Counted from the stretch's first letter, positions 40,327 through 49,659 are shown. The stretch is DNA of 50,023 nucleotides from Roseburia sp. (GCA_026168605.1 JAPFDX010000030.1:1-50023), one strand, 5' to 3'. Notes: generated by a model not told the origin, from the sequence alone. Made by a program: numbers and translations.

Positions 40327-40379
40327 ATAGCTTTTTCATAAAAATTTTATTTCTGCTTTTTTATTTGTTCTGCATCGTA

Positions 40380-40433
40380 TATAATAAAATCATAGAGGTT
40401 CGTATTTCAAAATAAAGTTTCATAAAGTGAAAC
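40380..40433 (+). promoter_or_regulatory. Promoter and operator 2 of the second PfkB kinase
   Basis: TATAAT at 40380-40385 with only a poor -35. Downstream GTTTCATAAAGTGAAAC (40417-40433) is a perfect palindrome with a 5-bp centre. The 11-mer ATAAAGTTTCA recurs at operator 1, so one repressor probably controls both divergent kinase genes. Confidence 0.6.
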
Positions 40434-40470
40434 TATTTTATCATTTCACAGAACAAGGAGGAAACCATTC

Positions 40471-41493
40471 ATGGACCGAAAATATGACGTTATCACACTC
40501 GGAGAGATTCTGCTCCGTCTCTCCACGCCGATCAACGGACGGCTCGCGCAGGGAGACACCCTGATGAAGCACCTCGGCGGCGCAGAGCTCAATATCGCCT
40601 CGGAGATCGGGCAGCTCGGCTTAAAGACCGCCATCATCTCAAAGATCCCGCACAATCTGCTCGCGGCATTCATCAAAAACCAGCTCAACGCCTCCCGCGT
40701 CAGCGATAATTACCTGATCGAGGACACCGCAGGCGACAGCCGCATCGGCATCTACTATTATGAGTACGGCTCCCACCCGCGCAAACCACGCGTCGTCTAC
40801 GACAGAAAACACTCCTCCATCAACAGTATATCCATTTCGGACGTTCCCCAGACAATGTTTTACAACACGCGTCTGTTTCACACCAGCGGCATCACGCTCG
40901 GTCTCGGCGGCAGGGCGCAGGAATTTGCCATCGAGTGCATAAAAAAATTCAAGGAGCACGGTGCACTGATCTCCTTCGACGTCAACTACCGCGCGAACCT
41001 CTGGAGCGGCGAAGAAGCAAGAGCGTGCATCACGTCCATTCTTCCCTTTGTGGATATTTTCTTCTGCTCCGCGGACACGGCGCGCCTGACCTTCGGAAAA
41101 ACCGGAACGATCCGGGAAATCCAGAAATCCTTTTGCGAGGAATATCCCATCTCCGTGGTCGCCTCCACGGAGCGCACCGTGATCACGCCGAAAAAACACC
41201 ATTTTACCTCGGTGATCTACTCTGCCACGGAGGACGCCTTCTACGAGGAAACGCCCTATCAGGACATCGACGTCGTAGACCGCATCGGCAGCGGCGACGC
41301 CTACGTCTCCGGCGCGCTCTACGGCTACTTAAAGCACCACGACTGCCGGAAAATGCTCGAGTACGGCAACGCCATGGCTGCCATCAAGCACAGCGTCATC
41401 GGCGATATGGTGTTTACCGACCTCGACGAGATCAACAGCATCATCGCGGGACATCAGGACACCTCGGACTTCCAGCCGGAGATGAACCGTTAA
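40471..41493 (+). CDS. PfkB family sugar kinase, paralogue of the divergent kdgK
   Basis: The 340-aa kinase shares the KDG-kinase layout: LGEILLRLSTPINGRLAQ, GGAELNIASEIGQLGL, GIYYYEYGSHPRKPRVVYDR, SFDVNYRANLW and DVVDRIGSGDAYVSGALYG with the catalytic Asp. It differs from kdgK in much of the sequence, so it may use a related substrate. It is transcribed divergently from kdgK with a 234-bp shared control region carrying matched operators. AGGAGG precedes the ATG. Element B follows its stop. Confidence 0.8.
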   Translation: MDRKYDVITLGEILLRLSTPINGRLAQGDTLMKHLGGAELNIASEIGQLGLKTAIISKIPHNLLAAFIKNQLNASRVSDNYLIEDTAGDSRIGIYYYEYGSHPRKPRVVYDRKHSSINSISISDVPQTMFYNTRLFHTSGITLGLGGRAQEFAIECIKKFKEHGALISFDVNYRANLWSGEEARACITSILPFVDIFFCSADTARLTFGKTGTIREIQKSFCEEYPISVVASTERTVITPKKHHFTSVIYSATEDAFYEETPYQDIDVVDRIGSGDAYVSGALYGYLKHHDCRKMLEYGNAMAAIKHSVIGDMVFTDLDEINSIIAGHQDTSDFQPEMNR

Positions 41494-41507
41494 AAAATTT
41501 TAAAAAA

Positions 41508-41911
41508 GCAGGGATTTAGTAAATCTGTGACTGGATAAAGTGAAGTTCTTGGGGCTGACAACACAATCGGCACACGGACATTCACCGGAACAAGACATAA
41601 CGCGAACTTTTTAGCCGCTCTAAAAGAGTATCCTCACAGACATGATAAAATCGCAGCGCCGAAACTCGATTCATTCTGTCATTCAAAAGAGTACAGAATG
41701 AATCTCAAACATTCGGTCGCTGCGATTTGTTTTGTGACATAAGAGTGGGAGCGCCAAGCGTGCCACTCGTTGTCTGGATACCCTTGTAAGAGCGGCGCAA
41801 AAGTCCGCGAAATATGTCCTTAATTCCGGCGAACGCCGTGTGCCATCTGCGTGGCATCCGCAAGAACAAAAACATTATATCCTTCCGTCACGGATTTACA
41901 AAAATCTCTGC
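41508..41911. mobile_element. 404-bp near-palindromic element B
   Basis: Ends pair imperfectly (GCAGGGATTTAGTAAATCTG with the complement of the right end). The core (41649-41727) is a hairpin with AATCGCAGCG/CGCTGCGATT ends and an inner ATTCATTCTG/CAGAATGAAT stem, matching the core of element A but inverted. Flanking segments such as TTTTTAGCCGCTCTAAAAG also match A. Outer ends differ from A, so this is a modular family. It lies at a tail-to-tail junction. Confidence 0.75.
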
Positions 41912-41951
41912 TTTTCATAAGAGTGGAAACGCAAAGCGTGCCGCTCATTGT
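41742..41951. repeat. Two copies of a hairpin-forming sequence near the glgP end
   Basis: CATAAGAGTGG-type sequence with GAGTGG/CCACTC (41743-41768) and GAGTGG/CCGCTC (41921-41946) stems; the two ~36-bp copies are direct repeats. The second lies 3 bp from the glgP stop and may help termination. Confidence 0.55.
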
Positions 41952-41953
41952 TT

Positions 41954-44413
41954 CTATACGGAAACCGTAATCTTATCCAGATGCCAGATCTCATCCACGT
42001 ATTCCTGGATCGTGCGGTCAGACGAGAACTTTCCGCTATGCGCAACGTTCAGCATCGCGCTTCTTGCCCACGCATCCTTATCCTTATAGTATTCCTCCAC
42101 GCGCTTCTGTGCTTCTGCATAGGAGCGGAAGTCCTTTAAGATAAAGTAGGTGTCGGCATACTGGGTGCACTGTGTGTTGAGCAGTGAGTTGTAGAGATCG
42201 CGGAACAACTCTCTGTCGTTCGGCGCGTATGTGCCGTCCACCAACTGTGTGAGCACACGGTGGATCTCCGGGTCGCTGTTAAAGATCTCCATCGGCTTAT
42301 AGTCGCGGTTGCGCTCGTGTGCGATGACCTCGTCGGAGCTCATACCAAAAATAAAGATATTGTCTGCCCCCACTTCCTCAGCCATCTCCACATTCGCGCC
42401 GTCCATCGTGCCGAGCGTGAGTGCGCCGTTTAACATGAACTTCATGTTTCCGGTTCCCGACGCCTCCTTGCTCGCCGTGGAGATCTGCTCGCTGACGTCT
42501 GCCGCCGCAAAGATCCACTCCGCATTTGACACGCGGTAATCCTCGATGAACACGACCTTTAATTTTCCGCCGATGCTGCTGTCATTGTTGATCACATCCG
42601 CAACACTGTTGATCAGCTTGATCGTCAGCTTCGCATTGCGGTAGCCGGCAGCGGCCTTCGCCCCAAAGATAAAGGTTCTCGGGTAAAAGTCCATCTCCGG
42701 GTGATCTTTGATCTGGTTATACAGATACATCACGTGCAAAATATTTAAAAGCTGTCTCTTGTACTCATGGAGACGTTTTACCTGCACATCAAAAATCGAG
42801 CGCGGATCCACCTCGATGCCGTTGTGCTCTTTAATGTACTTCGCGAGACGCTCCTTGTTGTGGTACTTGATCTCCATAAATTCTTTCTGCGCCTTCGGAT
42901 CGTCGGCGTAAGGCACAAGTCTCTCGAGCTGCGAAAGCTTCGTGATCCAGCCGTTTCCGATATGCTCCGTCACCCAGTTTGCAAGCAGCGGATTTCCGTG
43001 CATCAGGAAACGTCTCTGCGTGATACCGTTCGTCTTATTGTTGAACTTCTCCGGAAACAGCTCATAAAAATCGTGAAGCTGCTCATTTTTTAAGATCTCC
43101 GTGTGCAGTCTCGCCACACCGTTCACCGAATATCCCGCCGCGATCGCCAGATGCGCCATCTTCACCTGACCGTCGCGCAGAATCTCCATGCGCGCCACTT
43201 TTCCCTCGTCGCCCGGAAAACGCTCCCGGATCTGCGCGGCAAAACGGCGGTTGATCTCGTCCACGATCTGGTAAATGCGCGGAAGCAGGCGCTGAAAGAT
43301 CTCAATCGGCCATTTCTCCAATGCCTCCGCCATGATGGTGTGATTCGTGTACGCACAGGTCTTTGTCGTGATCTCCCACGCCTCATCCCATCCGAGACCC
43401 TCCTCATCCATCAGGATGCGCATCAGCTCCGCCACCGCCACGGTCGGATGTGTGTCGTTGAGCTGGAACGTCACCTTCTCCGGCAGTCTGTGGATATCGC
43501 TGTGATTCTTCTTATAGCGGGCAAGTGCACGCTGCACGCTCGCCGACACGAAAAAATACTGCTGCTTTAAGCGCAGCTCCTTTCCTGCCACATGGTTGTC
43601 ATTCGGGTAGAGTACCTCGACCAGATTTCTGGCAAGATTCTGCTGCTCCACCGCCTTCATGTAATCGCCCTTGTCGAAGGAATCCAGCTCAAAATACTCT
43701 TTCGCCTCCGCGTCCCAGATCATCAGGGAGTTGACCACATTATTGCCATAGCCGACGATCGGCATATCATACGGAACCGCAAGCACAGACTGATAGTCCT
43801 CATGCACAAAGCGCATACCACCCTCCGGCTTCTCCTCGGTGCGGACATGACCGCCGAATTTGATCTCATAGGTATACTCCGGTCTGCGCAGCTCAAACGG
43901 ATAACCGTTCTTCAGCCAGTTGTCCGGCACTTCCACCTGAAACCCCTCCTGGATCTTCTGCTTAAACATACCGTAGCGGTAGCGGATACCACAGCCGTAG
44001 GCTGCGTATCCAAGCGTTGCCAGAGACTCCAGAAAGCAGGCTGCCAAGCGCCCCAGACCACCGTTGCCAAGCGCCGGATCCGGCTCCTGGTCCTCGATGA
44101 CATCCAGATTCAGCCCGATCTCTGCGAGCGCCTCGCGCACTTCCTTATAAGCCTTTAAATTGATCAGATTGTTGCCAAGCGCGCGCCCCATCAGAAATTC
44201 CATCGACATATAGTAGACGATCTTCGGATCCTCCCTGTCGTATGCCTGCTGTGTCGCCAGCCATCTGTCATTGATCTCATCCTTTACCGTGTAGGAGACA
44301 GCCTGAAAAATCTCCTGCTGGCTCGCCTCCTCAAGCGTCTTGCGGTAAAGATTTTTGATATTTTCCTTTACGTCGCTGATGAACTTCTTTTTGTCAAAAA
44401 AATTCCCTTTCAC
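41954..44413 (-). CDS. glgP: Glycogen/maltodextrin phosphorylase
   Basis: Releases glucose-1-phosphate from alpha-1,4-glucans. The 819-aa length is normal for the family. Motifs: EDQEPDPALGNGGLGRLAACFLESLA, FQLNDTHPTVAVAELMR, GAKAAAGYRNAK, and the PLP-lysine motif EASGTGNMKFMLNGALTLGT. The start is taken as GTG at 44413, two bases after the ileS stop with AGGAGG within the ileS end; longer frames overlap ileS. It probably shares the ileS transcript, hence partly the ileS T-box. Confidence 0.95.
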   Translation of the reverse strand: MKGNFFDKKKFISDVKENIKNLYRKTLEEASQQEIFQAVSYTVKDEINDRWLATQQAYDREDPKIVYYMSMEFLMGRALGNNLINLKAYKEVREALAEIGLNLDVIEDQEPDPALGNGGLGRLAACFLESLATLGYAAYGCGIRYRYGMFKQKIQEGFQVEVPDNWLKNGYPFELRRPEYTYEIKFGGHVRTEEKPEGGMRFVHEDYQSVLAVPYDMPIVGYGNNVVNSLMIWDAEAKEYFELDSFDKGDYMKAVEQQNLARNLVEVLYPNDNHVAGKELRLKQQYFFVSASVQRALARYKKNHSDIHRLPEKVTFQLNDTHPTVAVAELMRILMDEEGLGWDEAWEITTKTCAYTNHTIMAEALEKWPIEIFQRLLPRIYQIVDEINRRFAAQIRERFPGDEGKVARMEILRDGQVKMAHLAIAAGYSVNGVARLHTEILKNEQLHDFYELFPEKFNNKTNGITQRRFLMHGNPLLANWVTEHIGNGWITKLSQLERLVPYADDPKAQKEFMEIKYHNKERLAKYIKEHNGIEVDPRSIFDVQVKRLHEYKRQLLNILHVMYLYNQIKDHPEMDFYPRTFIFGAKAAAGYRNAKLTIKLINSVADVINNDSSIGGKLKVVFIEDYRVSNAEWIFAAADVSEQISTASKEASGTGNMKFMLNGALTLGTMDGANVEMAEEVGADNIFIFGMSSDEVIAHERNRDYKPMEIFNSDPEIHRVLTQLVDGTYAPNDRELFRDLYNSLLNTQCTQYADTYFILKDFRSYAEAQKRVEEYYKDKDAWARSAMLNVAHSGKFSSDRTIQEYVDEIWHLDKITVSV

Positions 44414-44415
44414 TT

Positions 44416-47400
44416 CTAAACGTCCTCCTTCTTCACTCCCAGAAGAACCTTCTCTCCGTTGATGTTCCATTCCTTCCGGTATACCGGTTCCGCATCGGGT
44501 ACTTCCGCCGCAACTGACTGTGCCAGCACCTCTTTTTGGATCGTGTCTCCGTGCTTTGCAAAGATTGCCGCCACTTTTTCGTCCGCCTCATAGAACACGG
44601 CGATCTGGTCCATCACCTCAAAGCCTGCCTCCTTGCGCATCGTCTGAATCTTGCTCGTCAGCTCGCGCACAAAGCCTTCCTCAATCAGTTCCGGCGTGAG
44701 ATTGGTGTCAAGCACAACTGTGACGGTATTGTCGCCCTCCGTCACATAGCCCTCCGTCTGCGCCATCGTGATCAGAAGATCCTCCTCCAAAAGCTTCACC
44801 TCGTCGCTCACAGACGGGAGTGCGAGCACGCCATTTGCCTTTAATTCTGCCATCGCAGCATTGCCATCAAGCTCCGCGAGCGCTTTCTGGATCTGTCCTA
44901 AGAACTTTCCGTATTTCGGTCCAACCGTGCGAAGCTGCGGCTTAAACGTATAGCTGGTGTAGCCGCTCACATCCTCCGTGAAGTTCACCTTCTTCACGTT
45001 AAGCTCATCCTCAATGATCTCCGTAAAGAACGCAGGAAGCTCAAACGGCGCTTTCACAAACATCGTCCCGATCGGCTGACGGTTCTTGATATTTGCCTGG
45101 TTGCGGCACGCGCGTCCCATCACGACAATTTTGAGAACCTCATCCATATTTTTCTCTAACTCTGCGTCAATATAAGCCTCGTTTGCCACCGGGAAATCAC
45201 ACAGGTGGATACTCTCCGGCGCATTTGCATCGATCGAGCACACCAGATTCCGGTAGATGTCCTCCGTCATAAACGGGATCATCGGCGCAGCACATTTGCA
45301 GATCGTCACAAGCGCGGTGTAAAGCGTCATGTAGGCGTTGATCTTATCCTGCTCCATGCCCTTCGCCCAGAAACGCTCGCGGCTTCTTCTGACATACCAG
45401 TTGCTCATGTCGTCCACGAAATCATCCAGCGCTCTCGCAGCCTCCGGGATGCGGTAATTGCCGAGATCATGATCCACCTCTTTCACGACCGTGTTGAGCT
45501 TGGATAACAGCCACTGGTCCATCACGGAAAGCTTCTCGTAATCGAGCGTATATTTCGTCGCGTCAAATCCGTCGATGTTCGCATAGAGCACAAAGAACGC
45601 ATAGGTATTCCACAGCGTACCCATGAACTTGCGCTGTCCCTCCTGCACGACCTTGCCGTGGAAACGGTTTGGCAGCCACGGCGCGCTGTTGATGTAGAAA
45701 TACCAGCGGATCGCGTCTGCACCGTATTTCTCCAGCGCCTCGAACGGATCGACGGCATTGCCCTTGGATTTGCTCATCTTCTGACCGTTCTCGTCCTGCA
45801 CGTGACCGAGCACGATCACATTCTCATAAGGCGCTTTGTTAAACAGAAGCGTGGACTCCGCCATCAGGGAGTAGAACCAGCCTCTCGTCTGGTCGACCGC
45901 CTCGGAGATAAACTTCGCCGGGAACTGCTGCTCAAAAAGATCCTGATTCTCAAACGGATAGTGATGCTGTGCGAACGGCATCGCACCGGAGTCAAACCAG
46001 CAGTCAATCACCTCCGGCACACGGCGCATCGTTCTGCCGCAGTCCGGGCAGGTGAACGTCACTTCGTCGATATACGGACGGTGCAGCTCCACCTTTGCAT
46101 CGTCGGGATTTCCCGTTCTCTTTGCGAGCTCCTCGCGGCTTCCGATTGCTTCCTGATGGCCACAGACCTCACACTCCCAGATATTTAACGGCGTTCCCCA
46201 GTAGCGGTTGCGGGAAATGCCCCAGTCCTGGATGTTCTCCAGCCAGTCGCCAAAGCGTCCCTTTCCGATCGACTCCGGAATCCAGTTGACCGTATTGTTG
46301 TTGCGGATCAAATCCTCCTTCACCGCTGTCATTTTGATAAACCACGATTCGCGCGCGTAGTAGATCAGCGGTGTGTCACAGCGCCAGCAGTGCGGATAAT
46401 CATGCTCGAACTTCGGCGCGTCAAAAAGTTTTCCCTCAGCCTCCAGATCCTTTAAGATCAACGGGTCTGCCTTTTTCACAAAGACGCCTGCATAGGCGGT
46501 CTCCTCTGTCAGCTCACCCTTGCCGTCGACAAACTGCACAAACGGAAGATCATATTTTCTTCCGACCTGCGCGTCATCCTCACCGAACGCAGGCGCGATG
46601 TGTACGATACCGGTACCGTCCGACATCGTGACATAGGTATCGCAGGTCACAAAATGCGCCTTCTTGCGCTGTTTTGCGGCAGCCTCACCCGCACACGCAA
46701 ACAACGGCTCGTATTCCCTGTACTCCAGATCCTTTCCGGTATAGGTCTCCAGGATTTCATACGCCTTTTCTGCTTCGTTCTCATCCTCTTTGCCTGCAAG
46801 CCTGCCGAGCACCTGATCGAGCAGCGCCTGCGCCATGTAGTAGGTATAGCCGTCTGCCGCCTTTACCTTGCAGTAGGTTTCATCCGGGTTCACACAGAGC
46901 GCCACGTTGGACGGAAGCGTCCACGGCGTCGTCGTCCATGCCAGAAAATAAGCGTCCTCGCCTACCACCTTAAAGCGCACAACTGCAGAGCGTTCCTTCA
47001 CGGTCTTGTAGCCCTGCGCAACCTCCTGCGAGGAGAGCGGTGTACCGCAGCGCGGGCAGTATGGCACGATCTTAAAGCCTTTGTACAAAAGTTTTCTGTC
47101 CCAGATCTGCTTTAACGCCCACCACTCGGACTCGATGAAATTATCGTCATAGGTCACATACGGATCGTCCATATCCGCCCAGAAACCGACGGTTCCGGAG
47201 AAATCCTCCCACATTCCCTTGTATTTCCATACAGATTCCTTGCACTTCTTGATAAAAGGCTCCATCCCGTACTCTTCGATCTGCTCCTTGCCGTTTAAGC
47301 CGAGCAGCTTCTCCACCTCAAGCTCCACTGGAAGCCCGTGCGTATCCCAGCCCGCCTTGCGCGGCACATATTTGCCCTTCATCGTCTGGTATCGCGGGAT

Positions 47401-47601
47401 CATATCCTTGATGACACGCGTCAGCACGTGTCCGATGTGCGGCTTTCCGTTTGCCGTTGGCGGTCCGTCATAGAAGGTGTACGTCTCGCCTTCCCTGCGG
47501 TTCTCCATGCTCTTGCGGAAGATGTCGTTCTCTTCCCAGAACTTTTCCACTTGTTTTTCTCTGTCTACGAAATTCAGGTTCGCGTCTACTTTGTTGTACA
47601 T
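44416..47601 (-). CDS. ileS: Isoleucyl-tRNA synthetase, eukaryote-like type
   Basis: Charges tRNA-Ile. The 1061-aa class I synthetase has YDGPPTANGKPHIGH (44-58, HIGH motif), the zinc-type cysteines CEVCGHQEAIG...CPDCGRTMRRVPEVIDCW, and KMSKSKGN. The length and motifs fit the IleS2 (eukaryote-like) branch, often associated with mupirocin tolerance; susceptibility was not assessed. The ATG at 47601 is preceded by GGAGG. Expression is controlled by the T-box leader at 47602-47945. Confidence 0.96.
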   Translation of the reverse strand: MYNKVDANLNFVDREKQVEKFWEENDIFRKSMENRREGETYTFYDGPPTANGKPHIGHVLTRVIKDMIPRYQTMKGKYVPRKAGWDTHGLPVELEVEKLLGLNGKEQIEEYGMEPFIKKCKESVWKYKGMWEDFSGTVGFWADMDDPYVTYDDNFIESEWWALKQIWDRKLLYKGFKIVPYCPRCGTPLSSQEVAQGYKTVKERSAVVRFKVVGEDAYFLAWTTTPWTLPSNVALCVNPDETYCKVKAADGYTYYMAQALLDQVLGRLAGKEDENEAEKAYEILETYTGKDLEYREYEPLFACAGEAAAKQRKKAHFVTCDTYVTMSDGTGIVHIAPAFGEDDAQVGRKYDLPFVQFVDGKGELTEETAYAGVFVKKADPLILKDLEAEGKLFDAPKFEHDYPHCWRCDTPLIYYARESWFIKMTAVKEDLIRNNNTVNWIPESIGKGRFGDWLENIQDWGISRNRYWGTPLNIWECEVCGHQEAIGSREELAKRTGNPDDAKVELHRPYIDEVTFTCPDCGRTMRRVPEVIDCWFDSGAMPFAQHHYPFENQDLFEQQFPAKFISEAVDQTRGWFYSLMAESTLLFNKAPYENVIVLGHVQDENGQKMSKSKGNAVDPFEALEKYGADAIRWYFYINSAPWLPNRFHGKVVQEGQRKFMGTLWNTYAFFVLYANIDGFDATKYTLDYEKLSVMDQWLLSKLNTVVKEVDHDLGNYRIPEAARALDDFVDDMSNWYVRRSRERFWAKGMEQDKINAYMTLYTALVTICKCAAPMIPFMTEDIYRNLVCSIDANAPESIHLCDFPVANEAYIDAELEKNMDEVLKIVVMGRACRNQANIKNRQPIGTMFVKAPFELPAFFTEIIEDELNVKKVNFTEDVSGYTSYTFKPQLRTVGPKYGKFLGQIQKALAELDGNAAMAELKANGVLALPSVSDEVKLLEEDLLITMAQTEGYVTEGDNTVTVVLDTNLTPELIEEGFVRELTSKIQTMRKEAGFEVMDQIAVFYEADEKVAAIFAKHGDTIQKEVLAQSVAAEVPDAEPVYRKEWNINGEKVLLGVKKEDV

Positions 47602-47945
47602 CTCAACCTCCATCAAATAATAACGTATAAAAAGGGGTTTGCTGGATATGAAACGAAGTTTCCCATACAGCAAAAGGCTCTTATCCTGTAAATAGGACGA
47701 GAGCCTTTGATCGTAACCACCTAAATACAATGTACGCGGATCCTCCTCTGAAGAAAATCCGGATACCCGTTCCCTGTAACGTGGGAAAAACGTCAGTGTC
47801 TACTCTGCCGGATCCTGCGGCATTTCGGACTGCAACTTGGAAGTGATATTCCCTGATAAGGTACTGCTGCCGGGTTCCACCATCTCCGGCTCTCTGTCAT
47901 GTTCCACAGATCAGGTACTGTCTTCGTCATCGTCTTTTCAAGCTA
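47602..47945 (-). promoter_or_regulatory. T-box leader of ileS
   Basis: On the minus strand the leader has the T-box stem I pattern (AGAGAGCCGGAGATGGTGGAA, 47900-47880, conserved AGAGA and GGTGGAA bulge/loop), a specifier loop GAATATCAC with the Ile codon ATC at 47847-47845, and T-box sequence GGTGGTTACGA (47721-47711), whose UGGU would pair with the ACCA end of uncharged tRNA-Ile. A terminator follows (47672-47709). A second hairpin (TTTGCTG...CAGCAAA, 47638-47674) lies between it and the gene. Confidence 0.85.
47672..47709 (-). terminator. T-box attenuator terminator of ileS
   Basis: AAAGGCTCTTATCC (47673-47686) pairs with GGACGAGAGCCTTT (47695-47708) with one mismatch; on the minus strand it is followed by TTTTG. 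Confidence 0.75.
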
Positions 47946-47951
47946 TGAATA

Positions 47952-47980
47952 AGTATATAGTCATACATTGCCATTGTCAA
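47952..47980 (-). promoter_or_regulatory. Sigma-A promoter of ileS
   Basis: On the minus strand TTGACA (47980-47975), 17-bp spacer, TATACT (47957-47952). Confidence 0.8.
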
Positions 47981-48014
47981 GCGGTTTTCCAGTTCCCGCC
48001 ATGCCATAGGCGCC

Positions 48015-48986
48015 TCATTTATAGGATCCGATCACAGAGACAAACCGCTCCTTGATCGTGTCCAGCAGCACCACCGCTGCCTGCTCATTTCCATCAAACG
48101 GTACAAATCCTCCCGCCATCTCCGCGTGTCCGCCGCCGTTTCCGATGCCGACAAGCGCCTCGCTCACGATTTTCCCCGCATCCAGAGACGCCTTCTCGCT
48201 GCGCACCGACAGCTTGATGCCCCCGTCCTTTCGCGAGTAGACTACAGAGAAGGAAACCTCCTTGAGCGCGAGCATAAAATCAGAAATATTTGCGATGACC
48301 GGACAATCCTCGCCCGTATCCGCAAAGCTGATATTGTCATACACCTCGATGCTGGAAATCGCCTTGGAGTAGGCGACCAGATCCTCAAAGCAGAGATTGC
48401 TGTTTTCGAGCATATGGATCGTCTCATAATCGCATAGGTCATACATACGGTAGATCATTTCGAAATCAAGCTTTGACACACCGCGCGAGAGATTGTTTGT
48501 ATCGATGCGGATGCCGTAGGTCAGCGCCGTCGCGATCTTTTCATTCATCGGCACATCGTTTTCAAAAAAATACTGTGCGATCATCGTCGCACACGCTCCC
48601 GTCTGCGGACGGATGTCCTGAAAACGGTAGCTGTATTTGTCATTGCAGGGATGATGGTCGATGCAGATGATCTCATCCCCGGCAATATTTATAATGTTGG
48701 AATTGCCTTTCTGCGCATCCACAAGGATGACCTCATCCTCGTCTGTCAGCACCGACTCCAGATCCTCGATATTCAAAAATTCGATCTTCATCATCTGCCG
48801 CAGCTTCTCCGTGCTGTAACGGTCAATTTTCCCCTTATAGCAGATCGTCGAAGAAACCCCGCGGTGCTCCAGCAGGTACTGAAGACCGTAGGCGCTCGCG
48901 ATCGCATCCGGATCCGGAAAATTGTGCGTCTGTATATAAACATGATCTCTGTTGATCTCGTGCAGAAGTTCATCCAGTTTTGTCAT
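48015..48986 (-). CDS. DHH family phosphoesterase (NrnA-like)
   Basis: The 323-aa protein has the DHH motifs: HNFPDPDAIASAYG (metal Asp pair), VILVDAQKGN and CIDHHP (the DHH signature), and the C-terminal DHHA1 motif GIGNGGGHAEMAGGFVPF. It is probably a nanoRNase/pAp phosphatase or a c-di-nucleotide-type phosphodiesterase without a membrane domain. Start chosen at ATG 48986 with AGAGG upstream; the frame is open further into the HAD gene. Gap to the HAD gene is 17 bp. Confidence 0.88.
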   Translation of the reverse strand: MTKLDELLHEINRDHVYIQTHNFPDPDAIASAYGLQYLLEHRGVSSTICYKGKIDRYSTEKLRQMMKIEFLNIEDLESVLTDEDEVILVDAQKGNSNIINIAGDEIICIDHHPCNDKYSYRFQDIRPQTGACATMIAQYFFENDVPMNEKIATALTYGIRIDTNNLSRGVSKLDFEMIYRMYDLCDYETIHMLENSNLCFEDLVAYSKAISSIEVYDNISFADTGEDCPVIANISDFMLALKEVSFSVVYSRKDGGIKLSVRSEKASLDAGKIVSEALVGIGNGGGHAEMAGGFVPFDGNEQAAVVLLDTIKERFVSVIGSYK

Positions 48987-49003
48987 ATTGCAATTTTTCC
49001 TCT

Positions 49004-49651
49004 TTATTTTTTTGCAGAAACCGCGTCTATATCCATCCCGGTCAGCTCCCACAGACTGTGAATCGCAGGCACTTTTGCGTCGATCGTGCCAAAACCATAC
49101 GCCGCATGGATAAAAGCAACCCCGGCTTCGCAGCTCGCCTCATAATCTCCCTGGATATCCCCGACATAGACCGCCTGCTCCAGTTTGTTGCGCTCCACCA
49201 TGATCCTGATATTTTCCCCCTTTTGCAGGAGATTATCCCCGTAGCATTGTTTGTCGTCGATGGCGTCCCACAGCTTGTAGTGGTCGAGGAATGCCTCGAT
49301 ATAACCCGCCTGACAGTTGCTCACGATCGACACATGATAACCCTGCCCGCGCAGTTTCTGAAACGTCTCCCTCACACCCTCATACAAGATTCCGCCGTGC
49401 TCACGCAGATACTCATTTTCCAGTCCGCAGCACTGATCCAACAGATCCATGCGCTCTTTCTGTGACAATTCACTGAATAAAATGTCTGCCGCCACATCCA
49501 TGGTCTTTCCCATCACGCCCTTGATGTCGGTTGCCGTGATCTCCCTTTTCAGCATACCGGACGCCCGGATCACGTCCCTCCACGCCTCTGCCACACTCTC
49601 CGCGGAATCCCACAGTGTTCCGTCCATATCAAATATAATTCCCTTTTTCAT
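49004..49651 (-). CDS. HAD family hydrolase (phosphatase)
   Basis: The 215-aa protein is a HAD phosphatase with motif I FDMDGTLWDS (nucleophile Asp and acid Asp), a helical cap domain, motif II VSIVSNCQ, a motif III Lys near QKGENIRIM and motif IV VYVGDIQGDYEA. Phosphoglycolate or a nucleotide-type substrate is possible. ATG at 49651 has GAGG six bases upstream; a GTG four codons earlier overlaps the preceding gene's stop. It is cotranscribed with the DHH gene. Confidence 0.88.
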   Translation of the reverse strand: MKKGIIFDMDGTLWDSAESVAEAWRDVIRASGMLKREITATDIKGVMGKTMDVAADILFSELSQKERMDLLDQCCGLENEYLREHGGILYEGVRETFQKLRGQGYHVSIVSNCQAGYIEAFLDHYKLWDAIDDKQCYGDNLLQKGENIRIMVERNKLEQAVYVGDIQGDYEASCEAGVAFIHAAYGFGTIDAKVPAIHSLWELTGMDIDAVSAKK

Positions 49652-49659
49652 CCTGTTCC

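Noticed and set aside
40935-41519. 194-aa plus-strand ORF overlapping the second kinase
   Set aside because: Arg-rich out-of-frame reading of the kinase gene.
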